DNA of 64,000 nucleotides from Gemmatimonas sp. (GCF_031426495.1 NZ_JANPLK010000059.1:124001-188000), one strand, 5' to 3'; positions 1 to 9,398 are shown, counted from the first letter of the stretch. Notes: generated by a model from the letters alone, not told the origin. Numbers and translations are program-made.

Positions 1-1
1 C

Positions 2-247
2 GGCAACAAGGCGATCGCGGCCGGTGGGTCGATCATCCACGAAGTCGGGACGGTGCGCATGGGCAGCGATCCGAAAACGTCGGTGCTCAACGAGTTCGGT
101 CAGTCGTGGGATGTGAAGAATCTGTACGTCACCGACGGAGCGACGTTCGTGTCGAACGCCGACAAAAACCCCACGCTGTCAATCCTCGCGCTCGCGTGGC
201 GCAGCTGCGACCATCTCGTGGAAGAACTGAAGCGGGGGAATCTCTGA
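2..247 (+). CDS. GMC family oxidoreductase, C-terminal end (partial)
   Basis: This is the last 81 codons of a glucose-methanol-choline (FAD-dependent) oxidoreductase whose start lies before the window. The frame carries the C-terminal family signature HEVGTVRMG, which contains the active-site His, followed by NLYVTDGATF and a KNPTLSILALAWR segment typical of the GMC C-terminal domain. Such enzymes oxidise alcohols or sugars and often work with a small subunit-3 partner. The next gene encodes one and its ATG overlaps this stop (TGATG), so the two are probably subunits of one periplasmic dehydrogenase. The substrate cannot be told from this fragment. Confidence 0.9.
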   Translation, partial: GNKAIAAGGSIIHEVGTVRMGSDPKTSVLNEFGQSWDVKNLYVTDGATFVSNADKNPTLSILALAWRSCDHLVEELKRGNL

Positions 248-942
248 TGAGCGACGACGTGAACGACGAAACGCCGGTTGTGCACGGCATCGCGCGGCGC
301 GATGCGCTGAAGGCGATGGCCGCGGCGGCCATGGTACCCATGCTGCCCACGCCGTCGTCGGCCACACCGGCCGCACCCGTGCCGCGCACACCGCTGCCGA
401 TGCTCGACGACGCGCAACAAGCCAAGCGCAAAGGCCCGCGCGGCACGCCCAGTGATCCCGTGCTGCAGGTGGCCAAGGCCGACTGGCCCATGCGCCTGCA
501 GCTGCGCGAACTGGCCACACTCACCGCGCTGTGCGACATGATCATCCCGGCCGATGGCAAGAGCCCGGCGGCGTCGACGGTCGGCGCGCCAGCGTACATC
601 AACGAATGGGCCAGCCGTCCCGGCGGCGACGCATCGCTCGTGCGCGTGCGCGGCGGGCTGGCGTGGCTCGATCGTGAATCGAACACGCGCTTCGGCAAGC
701 GATTCCATCTCGCCACCAACGCCCAGCGCACCGCGATCTGCGACGACATCTGCTACCTGCCGAAGGCCAAACCGGAGCATCAGTTCGCCGCGCAGTTCTT
801 CGACACGATTCGAGACCAGACGGCGACGGCGTTCTACACCACACCGCAGGGCTGGAAAGACCTCGGCTACATCGGCAACGTGGCGATCCCGAAATTCGAA
901 GGACCGAACGCGGAGATTCGTCGGAAAATCGGGCTGGAGTGA
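247..942 (+). CDS. Gluconate 2-dehydrogenase subunit 3 family protein (Tat-exported)
   Basis: A 231-residue protein beginning at the ATG that overlaps the stop of the GMC gene by one base. The N-terminus has a twin-arginine motif (RRDALKAMAAAAM, about residues 17-29) and an Ala/Pro-rich stretch, consistent with Tat export. The middle (LRELATLTALCDMIIPAD, about residues 83-100) is the typical start of the subunit-3 fold. In this family the small subunit accompanies an FAD-binding GMC large subunit and helps maturation or membrane docking, which matches the gene order. The sugar or alcohol substrate is unknown. Confidence 0.88.
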   Translation: MSDDVNDETPVVHGIARRDALKAMAAAAMVPMLPTPSSATPAAPVPRTPLPMLDDAQQAKRKGPRGTPSDPVLQVAKADWPMRLQLRELATLTALCDMIIPADGKSPAASTVGAPAYINEWASRPGGDASLVRVRGGLAWLDRESNTRFGKRFHLATNAQRTAICDDICYLPKAKPEHQFAAQFFDTIRDQTATAFYTTPQGWKDLGYIGNVAIPKFEGPNAEIRRKIGLE

Positions 943-2387
943 GTGCGCGACGCAGGCGCGTGATCCGTTCGACCGCGGCAGCCTTTACGTCGCAGTTCGG
1001 AAGCTTCACCATCAGTCTCGGGGTCACCGTCACGCTTGCACGCCTGCTGGCCCCAAGTGATTTTGGGATCTACGGCGTCGCCTTCGCGATCACCGGATTT
1101 CTGGACTTCGCCCGACAGGGCGGACTGGTCGTGCCGGTAATCCAGAGCGAGTCGCTCACGTCCGCGCAGCTGAACACCCTCGTGTGGTTCAATGCGGCGC
1201 TGGGGCTGCTCCTCACGCTGGCGCTGCTCGCGGTCGCGCCGCTCGCCGGCCATCTCTACGGTGAGCCGCAATTGGCCGCCGTCATCAGTGCGCTCGCGAT
1301 CGGCTTCCTGGTGGGCGGCCTGTCCGCCCAGCACGCCGCCCTGCTCAAACGCGAGCTGCGGTTCGCTGCGCTTGCCACGTGCGAGATCAGCGCTCTCCTG
1401 GCGGCTGGTGCGCTCGCCATCGCCGCCGCGCGTAGCGGCGCCGGCGTGTGGGCGCTCGTGGTGTTTCAGCTGGTGCGCGAAGTCGTGCTGTCAACGCTGG
1501 TGGTGGTGGTGTCGCGCGTGCGCGTGCGGTGGCCCGACCGACACGTCACTCTCGCACCGCTGTTGCGCTTCGGCGGCGTGATGATGGCCTTCGAACTGCT
1601 CGGCTATCTGAATTTTCGTGCCGATAATCTCATCGTCGGCTTGGCCCTCGGTCCCGCCGCTCTCGGCTTCTACAGCAAGGCCTACGAGTTTCTGCTACTG
1701 CCGGTGAATCAGATCGGCACGCCGCTGGCTGGCGTCGCGCACGCCACGCTCAGTCGACTGCAGCGTGACCCCGAGCCGTACCGCCTTTTTCTGCGGAAAG
1801 CGCTCTTGGTCTCGACGGGCCTCGTGCTGCCGGCCACCGTGTTTCTGTGGTGGAACGCAACTGCCGTCGTGGAATACGTGCTCGGGCCTCAGTGGAGACC
1901 CACCGTCGACATCGCGCGCGCGCTTGCCCCGGCGGCCGCCTGCATGAGTGTGACGACGGCGATGGGCTGGATCTTCCTCTCGCTCGGTCGCGCGAGGCGC
2001 CAGCTGTGGTGGGCCGCAGGCACGACGATGCTCACCATCGTGTCGTTCACGCTCGGACTGTCCGGCGGCGCCGTCGGCGTGGCGTACGCCTTCAGTATCA
2101 GCCGTGTGTTGCTGCTCGTGCCGACGCTGATGTTCACCTGCCATGGCACCTTTGTGCGGTGGAGCTCCTTACTCGCCACGGCGGCGCGACCGTTGGCGGC
2201 GAGCGGCCTCGCGGTACTGACGTCGGTCTGGTTGGATCGGCAGTATGCGATGTCGCCCTGGACGCTGCCGCGCAACGCCATCGTGTTCGCCCTCGTGTAC
2301 GCCGCCGGTTGGTGTCTCACCCGAGGTGGTCGCCGCGAGCTGCGTGAATATTGGCCGACCGCTCAACCGCTTGTGCCGCATGCGTAG
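939..2387 (+). CDS. Lipopolysaccharide/polysaccharide flippase (Wzx/MOP-type)
   Basis: A 482-residue polytopic membrane protein with about 12-14 hydrophobic segments spread over its length, including an N-terminal FTISLGVTVTLARLLAPSDFG-type segment characteristic of the polysaccharide_synt_3/MOP exporter family. These proteins flip undecaprenyl-linked oligosaccharides across the inner membrane. The start is a GTG that overlaps the stop of the upstream gene (GTGA). Three glycosyltransferase genes follow with overlapping ends, so it is probably the translocase of a surface glycan assembled by them. Family assignment is firm; the glycan is unknown. Confidence 0.86.
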   Translation: MSARRRRVIRSTAAAFTSQFGSFTISLGVTVTLARLLAPSDFGIYGVAFAITGFLDFARQGGLVVPVIQSESLTSAQLNTLVWFNAALGLLLTLALLAVAPLAGHLYGEPQLAAVISALAIGFLVGGLSAQHAALLKRELRFAALATCEISALLAAGALAIAAARSGAGVWALVVFQLVREVVLSTLVVVVSRVRVRWPDRHVTLAPLLRFGGVMMAFELLGYLNFRADNLIVGLALGPAALGFYSKAYEFLLLPVNQIGTPLAGVAHATLSRLQRDPEPYRLFLRKALLVSTGLVLPATVFLWWNATAVVEYVLGPQWRPTVDIARALAPAAACMSVTTAMGWIFLSLGRARRQLWWAAGTTMLTIVSFTLGLSGGAVGVAYAFSISRVLLLVPTLMFTCHGTFVRWSSLLATAARPLAASGLAVLTSVWLDRQYAMSPWTLPRNAIVFALVYAAGWCLTRGGRRELREYWPTAQPLVPHA

Positions 2388-3543
2388 TCGGCGCCTCAAA
2401 CTCGGGGTCATCACCGACGAGTTCTTCGACGCGTCACTCGGTCGCCTCGGTGGGTTTGGATGGGCGGCACGCCAGGTTGGCGAGATCTTCAATGGAGATC
2501 CGGCGCTCGGCGTCGACGTCGTGTATGTGGCCGGTGAACATCTGGCCGATAACACACGCACCGAGGCCATGGTACATGGCTCGCGCGTGATACTTCGACG
2601 TCCGACTCGGCTCGCGAACATGGCGGCCATGCAGCGTGAGCGTTTCGACCTCATGCTCACGATCGACTACAACCACGGCTACAGCGTGTACCTGCGCTCG
2701 TTGCCGCGCACGCCGGTCATCGTGTGGGTGCGTGATCCGCGCACGCCAGCGGACGCCGCGCGGATCAACGCCGTGCGGCTCCCCGACGCGCCGACAGAAC
2801 CGCCGCAAGGGTTGATGAGTCACGACGGTCGATCGCTGGCCCGCATTGCACGAGAGTCGACGCTGTTGCGGCGGAAGCTGCTGCTCGCCACCCCGACGCC
2901 CTTGCTGGTCACGAAACTCTCGGGCGCGTACGGATTCGAGCCGTGGGACTTTCATCTCCTGCCCAATCCGCTGCGCTTCGACCCGGTGGTGCGCGTGAAG
3001 AGCGAACGCCCCACGGTGGTATTCCTTGCCCGTCTCGATCCGTACAAACGCCCGTGGATCTTCAGTGCGCTCGCCACGCGCTTCCCTGACGTTGACTTCC
3101 AGTTTCTCGGTCAGTCGCACTTCAGCGGTGCGGGGGCCTTTTCGCTGCGTGATCTTCCGCCCAACGTGCGGCTGCTCGGTCATGTCGGTGAAGCGGAGAA
3201 GCAGCGCCTGCTGTCGGCAGCATGGGTGGCGATCAACACGTCGGTGCACGAGGGGTTAGCGGTGAGCTTTCTCGAGGCGCTGGCCTGCGAAACGCCGCTG
3301 CTGAGTTGCGTCGACACCGGATTCACCGTGTCGCGATACGGCATTTTCACCGGACGGTTCGATGGATCAGGGATGGAGTCACTCGATGCCTTCACCGCTG
3401 GTCTGCAACAGTTGCTCGACCATGCGGAACTGCGCGCAGAGCTGGGCCGACGTGGCCGAGAGTGGGTTCGCGCCACCCATACCGTCGACACGTTTCTCGC
3501 ACACTTCGAAAGGCTGGCCGTGCACGCGGGGGCCCGCCGGTGA
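2380..3543 (+). CDS. Glycosyltransferase, GT4-like
   Basis: A 387-residue GT-B type glycosyltransferase. The chosen ATG overlaps the flippase stop by eight bases and directly precedes the first beta strand (RLKLGVITDEFF). The C-terminal half has the donor-site pattern VHEGLAVSFLEALACETPLL, matching the E-x7-E motif of GT4 enzymes, and a FLARLDPYKRPW stretch at the start of the second Rossmann domain. It should transfer a sugar from an activated nucleotide to a lipid-linked acceptor at the cytoplasmic membrane. The reading frame is open upstream, but nothing before the ATG looks like this family. Donor and acceptor are unknown. Confidence 0.87.
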   Translation: MRSRRLKLGVITDEFFDASLGRLGGFGWAARQVGEIFNGDPALGVDVVYVAGEHLADNTRTEAMVHGSRVILRRPTRLANMAAMQRERFDLMLTIDYNHGYSVYLRSLPRTPVIVWVRDPRTPADAARINAVRLPDAPTEPPQGLMSHDGRSLARIARESTLLRRKLLLATPTPLLVTKLSGAYGFEPWDFHLLPNPLRFDPVVRVKSERPTVVFLARLDPYKRPWIFSALATRFPDVDFQFLGQSHFSGAGAFSLRDLPPNVRLLGHVGEAEKQRLLSAAWVAINTSVHEGLAVSFLEALACETPLLSCVDTGFTVSRYGIFTGRFDGSGMESLDAFTAGLQQLLDHAELRAELGRRGREWVRATHTVDTFLAHFERLAVHAGARR

Positions 3544-4442
3544 CGCTCGTGTCGATTGTCATCCCCACGCGCAACCGTCGGCAGCTCTTGCCCGAAACGA
3601 TAGCGACCGTACTCGAGCAGAACCGAACGGACTGGGAGTTGATCATCGTGGACGATGGCTCCATCGACGAGACACCGACGTACCTGCGGTCTGTTGACGA
3701 TCCGCGTTGCCGTTCCATCCGGCTCGCCGTCTCAGCGGGATCATCCGGCGCCAAAAACGCTGGGTTGGCGCTCGCTCGTGGCGAGTTCTGCATGTTCCTC
3801 GATGATGATGATCTGTTGCGCGGCAATGCGCTCGACCTGTTGTGCGCGGCGCTGCGGGCGACGCCGGCGGCCTTGGCGGCGAGTGGCGCGTGCCGCCTGT
3901 TTCACGAAGATGGCAACTCGTCGCGCGTGTACCGACCCGCCCGCCCCTCGGTGCGCAGCATATGGCGCGAGGTGTTGTTTGGATGGTGGTCGAATTCGGG
4001 TCAGAATCTGTTTCGTACCAGCGTCGTGCGCGAGATCGGCGGATTCGACGTAGATCTGCGCGCCACGCAGGACCGCCAACTGTGGCTCGATGTGTCGCGA
4101 CGTGGGTTGGTGTGTCTCGTCCCCGATGTGGTGCTGGAATACCGTCAGCACCCCAATCAAATGCCCAAGGGCGCCGACATCGAGGCCGAACGCCAGTTCA
4201 TCTTCGACCGCTTTGTGGAGTCGCTCCCGGTTAGCCAGCAGGTGGAAGGGCGACGGATCCGTCGCGCCGCGACGCTCGTGACTCAAGCCGAGCAGGCGCG
4301 CGCGCGTGGCGACTTTGCGGTGGCGACCACGCGACAGCTGCAGGCCCTCGGGACCGCGCCGCAGCTGCTGTCATCACCGCTGCTCGCGCGTCCGCTCTGG
4401 TGGACGCTGAAGAAGAGTGTGCTGCACCGGGCCGTCCCGTGA
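3540..4442 (+). CDS. Glycosyltransferase family 2
   Basis: A 300-residue GT-A glycosyltransferase. The start is the GTG at the end of the previous gene (GTGA overlap), giving an N-terminus VTLVSIVIPTRNR that begins exactly at the first GT2 strand. VDDGSIDET forms the nucleotide-binding loop, and a run of four Asp at residues 88-91 (FLDDDDLL) is the metal-binding DxD region. The segment ATQDRQLWLDVSRRG matches the ED-like acceptor motif region. It probably adds one sugar in the same glycan as its neighbours. Confidence 0.88.
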   Translation: MTLVSIVIPTRNRRQLLPETIATVLEQNRTDWELIIVDDGSIDETPTYLRSVDDPRCRSIRLAVSAGSSGAKNAGLALARGEFCMFLDDDDLLRGNALDLLCAALRATPAALAASGACRLFHEDGNSSRVYRPARPSVRSIWREVLFGWWSNSGQNLFRTSVVREIGGFDVDLRATQDRQLWLDVSRRGLVCLVPDVVLEYRQHPNQMPKGADIEAERQFIFDRFVESLPVSQQVEGRRIRRAATLVTQAEQARARGDFAVATTRQLQALGTAPQLLSSPLLARPLWWTLKKSVLHRAVP

Positions 4443-5659
4443 GAATCGCCTTTTTGATCGGCCAGTTTCCAGCGCTCTCCGAGACGTTCATCCTCGATCA
4501 GATCACGACCCTCATCGATCGTGGTCATACGGTGCGGATCTTTTCTGAGCGACGTGGTACCGACGCTCGCGTACACTCGGCCGTCGAAGAGTACGGACTG
4601 CTGGCGCTCACGCGCTACGAGCAGCTGCCAGTCAGCATCTGGAGCCGTTTTTCGGCGCTGTGGAGGCTGTGGTCGGGTACGCGCTCGCACTGGCGCGCGC
4701 TGGATGTGCTGCGCCATGGTCGTGACGCGGCCTCGCTCAGACTGCTCTGGGCGGCGCAATGGATGGGCGATGACGCGACCTTCGATGTGATCCAGTGCCA
4801 CTTCGGCGCGCTTGGCCGCAAGGCGGTGCAGCTCAGAGCAATCGGCGCGTTGTCGGGGCCCATCGCAACCGCGCTGCACGGCGAGGACATCATCAACTAT
4901 CCGAAGCGGTTTGCCGACACGCACTACGATGCGTTGTTCGAGAGTGGCGATCTGTTTCTGCCGATCAGTGCGCGCTGGAACGACACCTTGGCCGCGCTTG
5001 GCTGTCCGATAGACCGCCTGGTCGTGCATCGCATGGGTGTCGATCTCGAGGAGTTTCAACCGCGCGGTACTGATCCCGAGCCGGTGCGTATCCTGCGATT
5101 GCTGTTGGTGGCTCGACTGGTCGAGAAAAAGGGTATCGAGGATGCCATTCGCGCCGTGTCGCAGCTCCAGTGCGAGTATGAGTTCGTGATCGCGGGTGAT
5201 GGACCGCTTCGCGTGTCGTTGGAAGCGCTGGCTGCTGAACTCTCGTCAAACGGCGCGATCCGCTTTATCGGAGCGCGGCACCGTCACGAGGTGCGGGCGT
5301 TGATGCAATCGTCTCACGTGTTCCTATCACCCAGCCGAACAGCGGCCGATGGCGACATCGAAGGCGTCCCGGTCGCGATAATGGAAGCGATGGCCAGCGC
5401 GCTCCCCGTCGTAAGCACGCGACATAGCGGCATTCCGGAGTTGGTGCAGGACGACGTGTCGGGATATTTGGTCGACGAGGGCGACGTACACGCGCTCACC
5501 GATCGCGTGTCTCGGCTGGCGGCTGACACAGCGCTACGTGCGCGCATGGGCCGCGCCGGGCGTCGCATCGTCGCCAACGATTGGGATATCCGCGTGCTCA
5601 CCGGGCGGTTGGAGTCGCTCTATCGCACGCTCCGGAGATCCGCGCGGTCAGCGCCGTAG
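4439..5659 (+). CDS. Glycosyltransferase, GT4 family (colanic-acid WcaL-like)
   Basis: A 406-residue GT-B enzyme starting at a GTG that overlaps the previous stop (GTGA). The opening RIAFLIGQFPALSETFI is the typical start of WcaL/AmsK-like transferases of extracellular polysaccharide clusters. LLLVARLVEKKGIEDAI marks the second domain, and EGVPVAIMEAMA (about residue 307 on) is the E-x7-E donor-sugar motif. It is the last gene of the coupled flippase/glycosyltransferase cluster. Its 3' end overlaps the convergent regulator gene by 12 bases. Confidence 0.89.
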   Translation: MRIAFLIGQFPALSETFILDQITTLIDRGHTVRIFSERRGTDARVHSAVEEYGLLALTRYEQLPVSIWSRFSALWRLWSGTRSHWRALDVLRHGRDAASLRLLWAAQWMGDDATFDVIQCHFGALGRKAVQLRAIGALSGPIATALHGEDIINYPKRFADTHYDALFESGDLFLPISARWNDTLAALGCPIDRLVVHRMGVDLEEFQPRGTDPEPVRILRLLLVARLVEKKGIEDAIRAVSQLQCEYEFVIAGDGPLRVSLEALAAELSSNGAIRFIGARHRHEVRALMQSSHVFLSPSRTAADGDIEGVPVAIMEAMASALPVVSTRHSGIPELVQDDVSGYLVDEGDVHALTDRVSRLAADTALRARMGRAGRRIVANDWDIRVLTGRLESLYRTLRRSARSAP

Positions 5660-6487
5660 CGACGCGATGGCGTGTTCGTCGTCGGCCGAGCAGGGTGTGA
5701 ACACCACCATGCTCAGGCCATCGGCACCATCGACCGCGAACGTCGAGTATTCGAGCGCGATTGGGCCGGCGATCGGATGCACGAAACGCTTCAGCCCCGT
5801 CCAGCTGCTGCGCACGTCGTTCTCCGCCCAGAGGCGGCGAAAGTCGGCGCTCGTCGTCAGCAGCTCGCGGGCAATCGGCACCGCGTCCGGAATCTGGCCG
5901 GCGCGAGTCGCATCGAGGCGAAAGGCCGCCAGCGCGAAGCGCGCGTCGGATTCCCAGCCATCCCAACGCGGCTGGTCCGCCGGCTCACTGAACAGCCGAC
6001 GCAGCACGTTGCGTTCACTGACCGGTAGCAACTCGTAATCGGTGAGCACAGTGGCGGCAGCGGCGTTCCACGCCACGATATCCCACGTGGGCGTCTTTAC
6101 GATCGCCGGACTCGCGCGCATCGCCTCCAGCACGCGCTGGACGGCGGAGGACACCGTCGGCGCCTCGTACCGATCAGCGGTACTCGCGCGTGGCGGCGGA
6201 CGGTGACGCGCCAGCAAGAAGAGCAATTCGCGCGCGGCCGCGTCGAGTTCGAGCGCATGTGCCAGACGTTCGAGCACCTCGTCCGACGGTGGGCCGCCGC
6301 GTCCCTGCTCGAGCCAGGTGTACCACGTCACGCTCACGCCGGCTCGCGTGGCAACCTCTTCGCGCCGCAATCCCGGCGTGCGGCGCCGTCGTGCGGTCGG
6401 ACTTGCGGCTGGCATCACCCGCCCACGGCGGTCGCGCAGAAACGCACCGAGCGATGTGGCCGGATCCAATAAGCTGTTAGCCGTCAT
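5648..6487 (-). CDS. XRE-family transcriptional regulator with MmyB-like ligand domain
   Basis: A 279-residue regulator. Residues 10-80 form a helix-turn-helix of the XRE type (LRREEVATRAGVSVTWYTWL), and the rest matches the MmyB-like PAS-fold domain (TPTWDIVAWNAAAATVL, RNVLRRLF). Members usually repress or activate an adjacent, divergently transcribed dehydrogenase gene, and here an SDR gene starts 119 bases away on the other strand. I chose the ATG at 6487 because family members start a few residues before the GAFLRDRRG segment; an in-frame start further upstream would add only 14 unsupported residues. Confidence 0.88.
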   Translation of the reverse strand: MTANSLLDPATSLGAFLRDRRGRVMPAASPTARRRRTPGLRREEVATRAGVSVTWYTWLEQGRGGPPSDEVLERLAHALELDAAARELLFLLARHRPPPRASTADRYEAPTVSSAVQRVLEAMRASPAIVKTPTWDIVAWNAAAATVLTDYELLPVSERNVLRRLFSEPADQPRWDGWESDARFALAAFRLDATRAGQIPDAVPIARELLTTSADFRRLWAENDVRSSWTGLKRFVHPIAGPIALEYSTFAVDGADGLSMVVFTPCSADDEHAIASLRR

Positions 6488-6606
6488 ACCCGTATACGCT
6501 CCCGGCTTTGCCGGATCCGTGCGACACACGATTGTGCGCGCACATCGCGAACCATGCCACGCTGCTCAACGTCAGGCGATGTCACCCATAGCGGGAGTAA
6601 GTATAC

Positions 6607-7503
6607 ATGCGGGTCTTCGTTACCGGGGCCAACGGCTTCATCGGCAGTGCCATTGTTCGCGAACTCACGAGTGCGGGCCACGACGTACTTGGCCTTGCGC
6701 GCAGCGAGGCATCCGCGCGCGCCGTCGAGCACCTCGGCGCCGCGGTTCATCGCGGCGACGTGACCGATCTCGCGAGTCTCGCCGCCGGCGCGCAGGCCTG
6801 CGACGGTGTCATTCACACCGCCTTCAATCACGACTGGTCCATTGGGCGCGATGTAGCCGCGCAGGACGATCGGCGCGCCGTTGACGCGATCGTGAGCGCG
6901 CTCGAAGGAACAGGCAAAGCGTTTGTCTCCACGTCGGCCACCACCGTCCTGGCCGGTCCGCGCACGGGTACCGAGCACGACATGCCCACGCCGGGCGCGG
7001 CGGCGGCGCTGCGAGCACCGTCCGAGCATGCCGTGCTCGAGGCGGCCAGTCGTGGTGTGCGCTCAAGTGTCGTTCGGCTGCCCCCGTCGGTGCACGGAAC
7101 CGGTGACCATGGTTTCGTGCCGATTCTGATCGACGTCGCACGTCGCGCGGGATTTGCTGCCTATGTAGACGACGGCACGAACCAATGGCCCGCGGTGCAT
7201 CGCGCCGATGTGGCGCGCCTATTCCGGCTCGCGCTCGACGGTGCGGCCGCCGGTTCGCGCTGGCACGGCGTTGGCGAGGAGGGCGTCGAAATGCGGGAGA
7301 TTGCCCGCGCGATCGGCGACGGACTCGGTGTGCCAGTGCGAAGCCTTCCCGCGAGAGACGCTGAAGCGCATTTCGGGTGGTTTGCCGGCTTCGCCGCGAT
7401 TCACAACCCCACGTCGAGTGTGCACACACGGTCGTCGCTGTCTTGGATGCCCCACGGACCTGGGCTGGTGGAAGATATCGGGAGCGGGGGATACTTCGCG
7501 TGA
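6607..7503 (+). CDS. SDR family oxidoreductase (atypical NAD(P)-binding epimerase-like)
   Basis: A 298-residue Rossmann protein with the nucleotide-binding glycine motif TGANGFIG at residues 6-13. The usual YxxxK catalytic pair is not evident; in its place is APSEHAVLEAASRGVR followed by SVVRLPPSVHG, a pattern known in a subgroup of atypical SDRs found beside MmyB-type regulators. A GGGAG ribosome site at 6592-6597 precedes the ATG. It is divergent from the regulator at 5648-6487 and is probably its target. It may reduce a reactive or xenobiotic carbonyl, but the substrate is unknown. Confidence 0.87.
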   Translation: MRVFVTGANGFIGSAIVRELTSAGHDVLGLARSEASARAVEHLGAAVHRGDVTDLASLAAGAQACDGVIHTAFNHDWSIGRDVAAQDDRRAVDAIVSALEGTGKAFVSTSATTVLAGPRTGTEHDMPTPGAAAALRAPSEHAVLEAASRGVRSSVVRLPPSVHGTGDHGFVPILIDVARRAGFAAYVDDGTNQWPAVHRADVARLFRLALDGAAAGSRWHGVGEEGVEMREIARAIGDGLGVPVRSLPARDAEAHFGWFAGFAAIHNPTSSVHTRSSLSWMPHGPGLVEDIGSGGYFA

Positions 7504-7531
7504 CCTGAGTGGCGGCGCAGTCGAGCGCCGC

Positions 7532-8767
7532 TCACTCGGACGCGCCGCACTCCAACAACAACCGTTCCACCGCCGCGAAGTCGCCATTGCGTGGGCCGTT
7601 CTCAGCCCCGTGGCGACACCAGCCTAGCGGCGTGCCGTGATGATGCGCGTCCCGCGAGGTGACAAGGGCGCGTCCGGCCGGCACACGCAAAATCGCCGCT
7701 ACGCAGTCGGCCGAACCTCGCCACGACGCACAGTGCAGGGCGGTGCCCGAGTCGTGTCCCGGCGTGGACGGGTCGAAGCCTAACTCCAGCATCAGTTCCA
7801 CCGCCGGCGCGTCGCCGTCCCACGCGGCATCAGTAATGGCCCGATGGTCCAGCGCCTCGAGTGACGCCACCAGATCCGAATGCTCGCGCACCAGCGCACG
7901 TGCCGCCTCGACATCCGTGCGACGACAGGCCAGGCGAAGCCGCTGCACCGGCGTGGCGAACGACCGCATCGCGGCCAGCGTGTCGTCGTGCCCGAACTGT
8001 GCGGCAACCTCCAACGGCGAACGATTGCTGCCGATGGTCCAGAAGTACATGTGAAAGCTGCTCGGCGGCCTCTCGGCGTAGGCGCCGCGACTCGTCTGCT
8101 CGTCCAACAGGGCGGGATGCTCGTGCAGCAACGCCACGGCGCGATCCGTGAGCCCCAGCGCCGCCGTCATGAAGATGTCGGTGTGGGCACCGCGCTCCAC
8201 GAGATACTGCGCCAGCGCGTAGCGCCCCGCGTCGCGCGAGCGATCGAGCATCCATTCGGCCGGCGTGGCGCGGTGATCCACGTCGCGCACATCGATGTCA
8301 GCGTCCGCATTGAGCAGCAGATCGATCACACGGCGGGATCGCGCGAAGTGCAATGGGGTTTGTCCATCGCCGCCGCGCTCATGCACGCACGCTGGGTCGG
8401 CGGAGATCATCGTGGCGAGCAGGTCCGCGTTGTCGAGATGGGCCGCTGCACAGGCATCGGGAATGGCACCCGCCGCAAGCAGTCGTTCAGCGGCCGCGCC
8501 CGTGGCCACGTGTAAGGCGTGAAATGGGCCGGCCCACCACGCGCTGCGCGCATTGGGGTCGGCCCCGAGCTCGAGCAGCACCTCCACCATGGCCAGGTTG
8601 CCGGCATTCGCGACGATGGCCGGCGCGTCGAACGGAAACACCGGTGCGTTGATGAACGGCCGGAACTCCGCGTGCTGAGCGAAGAGCAAGCGTACTGCGT
8701 CGGCGTCGCATCGCCGCATCGCGTCGTGCAGCTGCTGCATGGGAGACAATGGCTGCTGGGTCGTCAT
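7532..8767 (-). CDS. Ankyrin repeat protein
   Basis: A 411-residue protein built from about eight to nine degenerate ankyrin repeats, for example GNLAMVEVLLELGADPNA, DGQTPLHFARS and GDAPAVELMLELGFDP. There is no signal peptide or membrane segment, so it is probably a cytoplasmic protein-interaction scaffold. The start at 8767 (MTTQQPLSP) is preferred over an in-frame start 48 bases upstream because the extra residues are Arg-rich and non-repetitive. The gene stands alone, convergent to the SDR gene. No partner can be named. Confidence 0.85.
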   Translation of the reverse strand: MTTQQPLSPMQQLHDAMRRCDADAVRLLFAQHAEFRPFINAPVFPFDAPAIVANAGNLAMVEVLLELGADPNARSAWWAGPFHALHVATGAAAERLLAAGAIPDACAAAHLDNADLLATMISADPACVHERGGDGQTPLHFARSRRVIDLLLNADADIDVRDVDHRATPAEWMLDRSRDAGRYALAQYLVERGAHTDIFMTAALGLTDRAVALLHEHPALLDEQTSRGAYAERPPSSFHMYFWTIGSNRSPLEVAAQFGHDDTLAAMRSFATPVQRLRLACRRTDVEAARALVREHSDLVASLEALDHRAITDAAWDGDAPAVELMLELGFDPSTPGHDSGTALHCASWRGSADCVAAILRVPAGRALVTSRDAHHHGTPLGWCRHGAENGPRNGDFAAVERLLLECGASE

Positions 8768-8945
8768 GTCGGATGCAGTGTGGGAGCGCCGTGTTCGGAT
8801 ACGCGCGGACGGCATGCGGACAGCATACGGTAGCGTCGTGGCGAGTCAGGCGAAAGCGTGCCGACCTGAGGTGGACTGGCACGCGCCGTGCATGATATCG
8901 CCGTTTGTCGCCTCGACCACGACCCGTCATCATCGTCCCCAGCAC

Positions 8946-9398
8946 ATGTCAGACACTCCCGACACGCCGGCCATTCCCGGCGAACCAGCATTCAAGGACG
9001 GCGCGGTCTCGTTCGGTGCCTTCTATCCCAAGAACTATCTGCTCGCCGTGTTCGCGGACGTGCCGACGGCCAGAACGGCGGCCGATCATGTACTTGGCGA
9101 GGGCTTCTCCGCGGACGAGGTGATCGTCGCTTCCGGAGCGGACGTGCTGGCGCATGAGCGGGACGTCGAGGCCGAGAAGGGCCTCTTCGCGAAGATCGGC
9201 GAACAACTCTCCAAGCTGTACACTGATGAGTCCGCAGATGCCAAGACCCTGCTGCGTCTCGCGGCACAAGGCGCGGCGTTCGTACTGGTCTACGCGCCGG
9301 AGGACGACCAGACCACGACGGCTGCGGCAATCCTCCGCAACGCTCGGCCATCCGTCATGCGCAAGTACGGCACCCTCGCCATTGCCGAGTTGAGCTGA
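8946..9398 (+). CDS. Uncharacterised protein, YflT-like stress-protein fold possible
   Basis: A 150-residue soluble protein. After a short Pro-rich start it has a repeated alpha/beta pattern (YLLAVFADVPTARTAADHVL, then GFSADEVIVASGADV) like the general-stress YflT or DUF1269 type domains, in which a strand is followed by A..A...L and a Gly-Phe turn. The second half, ADAKTLLRLAAQGAAFVLVYAP, suggests a second strand/helix unit. No catalytic motif is visible. Balanced composition and wobble-position GC bias support real coding. The functional link is a guess. Confidence 0.65.
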   Translation: MSDTPDTPAIPGEPAFKDGAVSFGAFYPKNYLLAVFADVPTARTAADHVLGEGFSADEVIVASGADVLAHERDVEAEKGLFAKIGEQLSKLYTDESADAKTLLRLAAQGAAFVLVYAPEDDQTTTAAAILRNARPSVMRKYGTLAIAELS

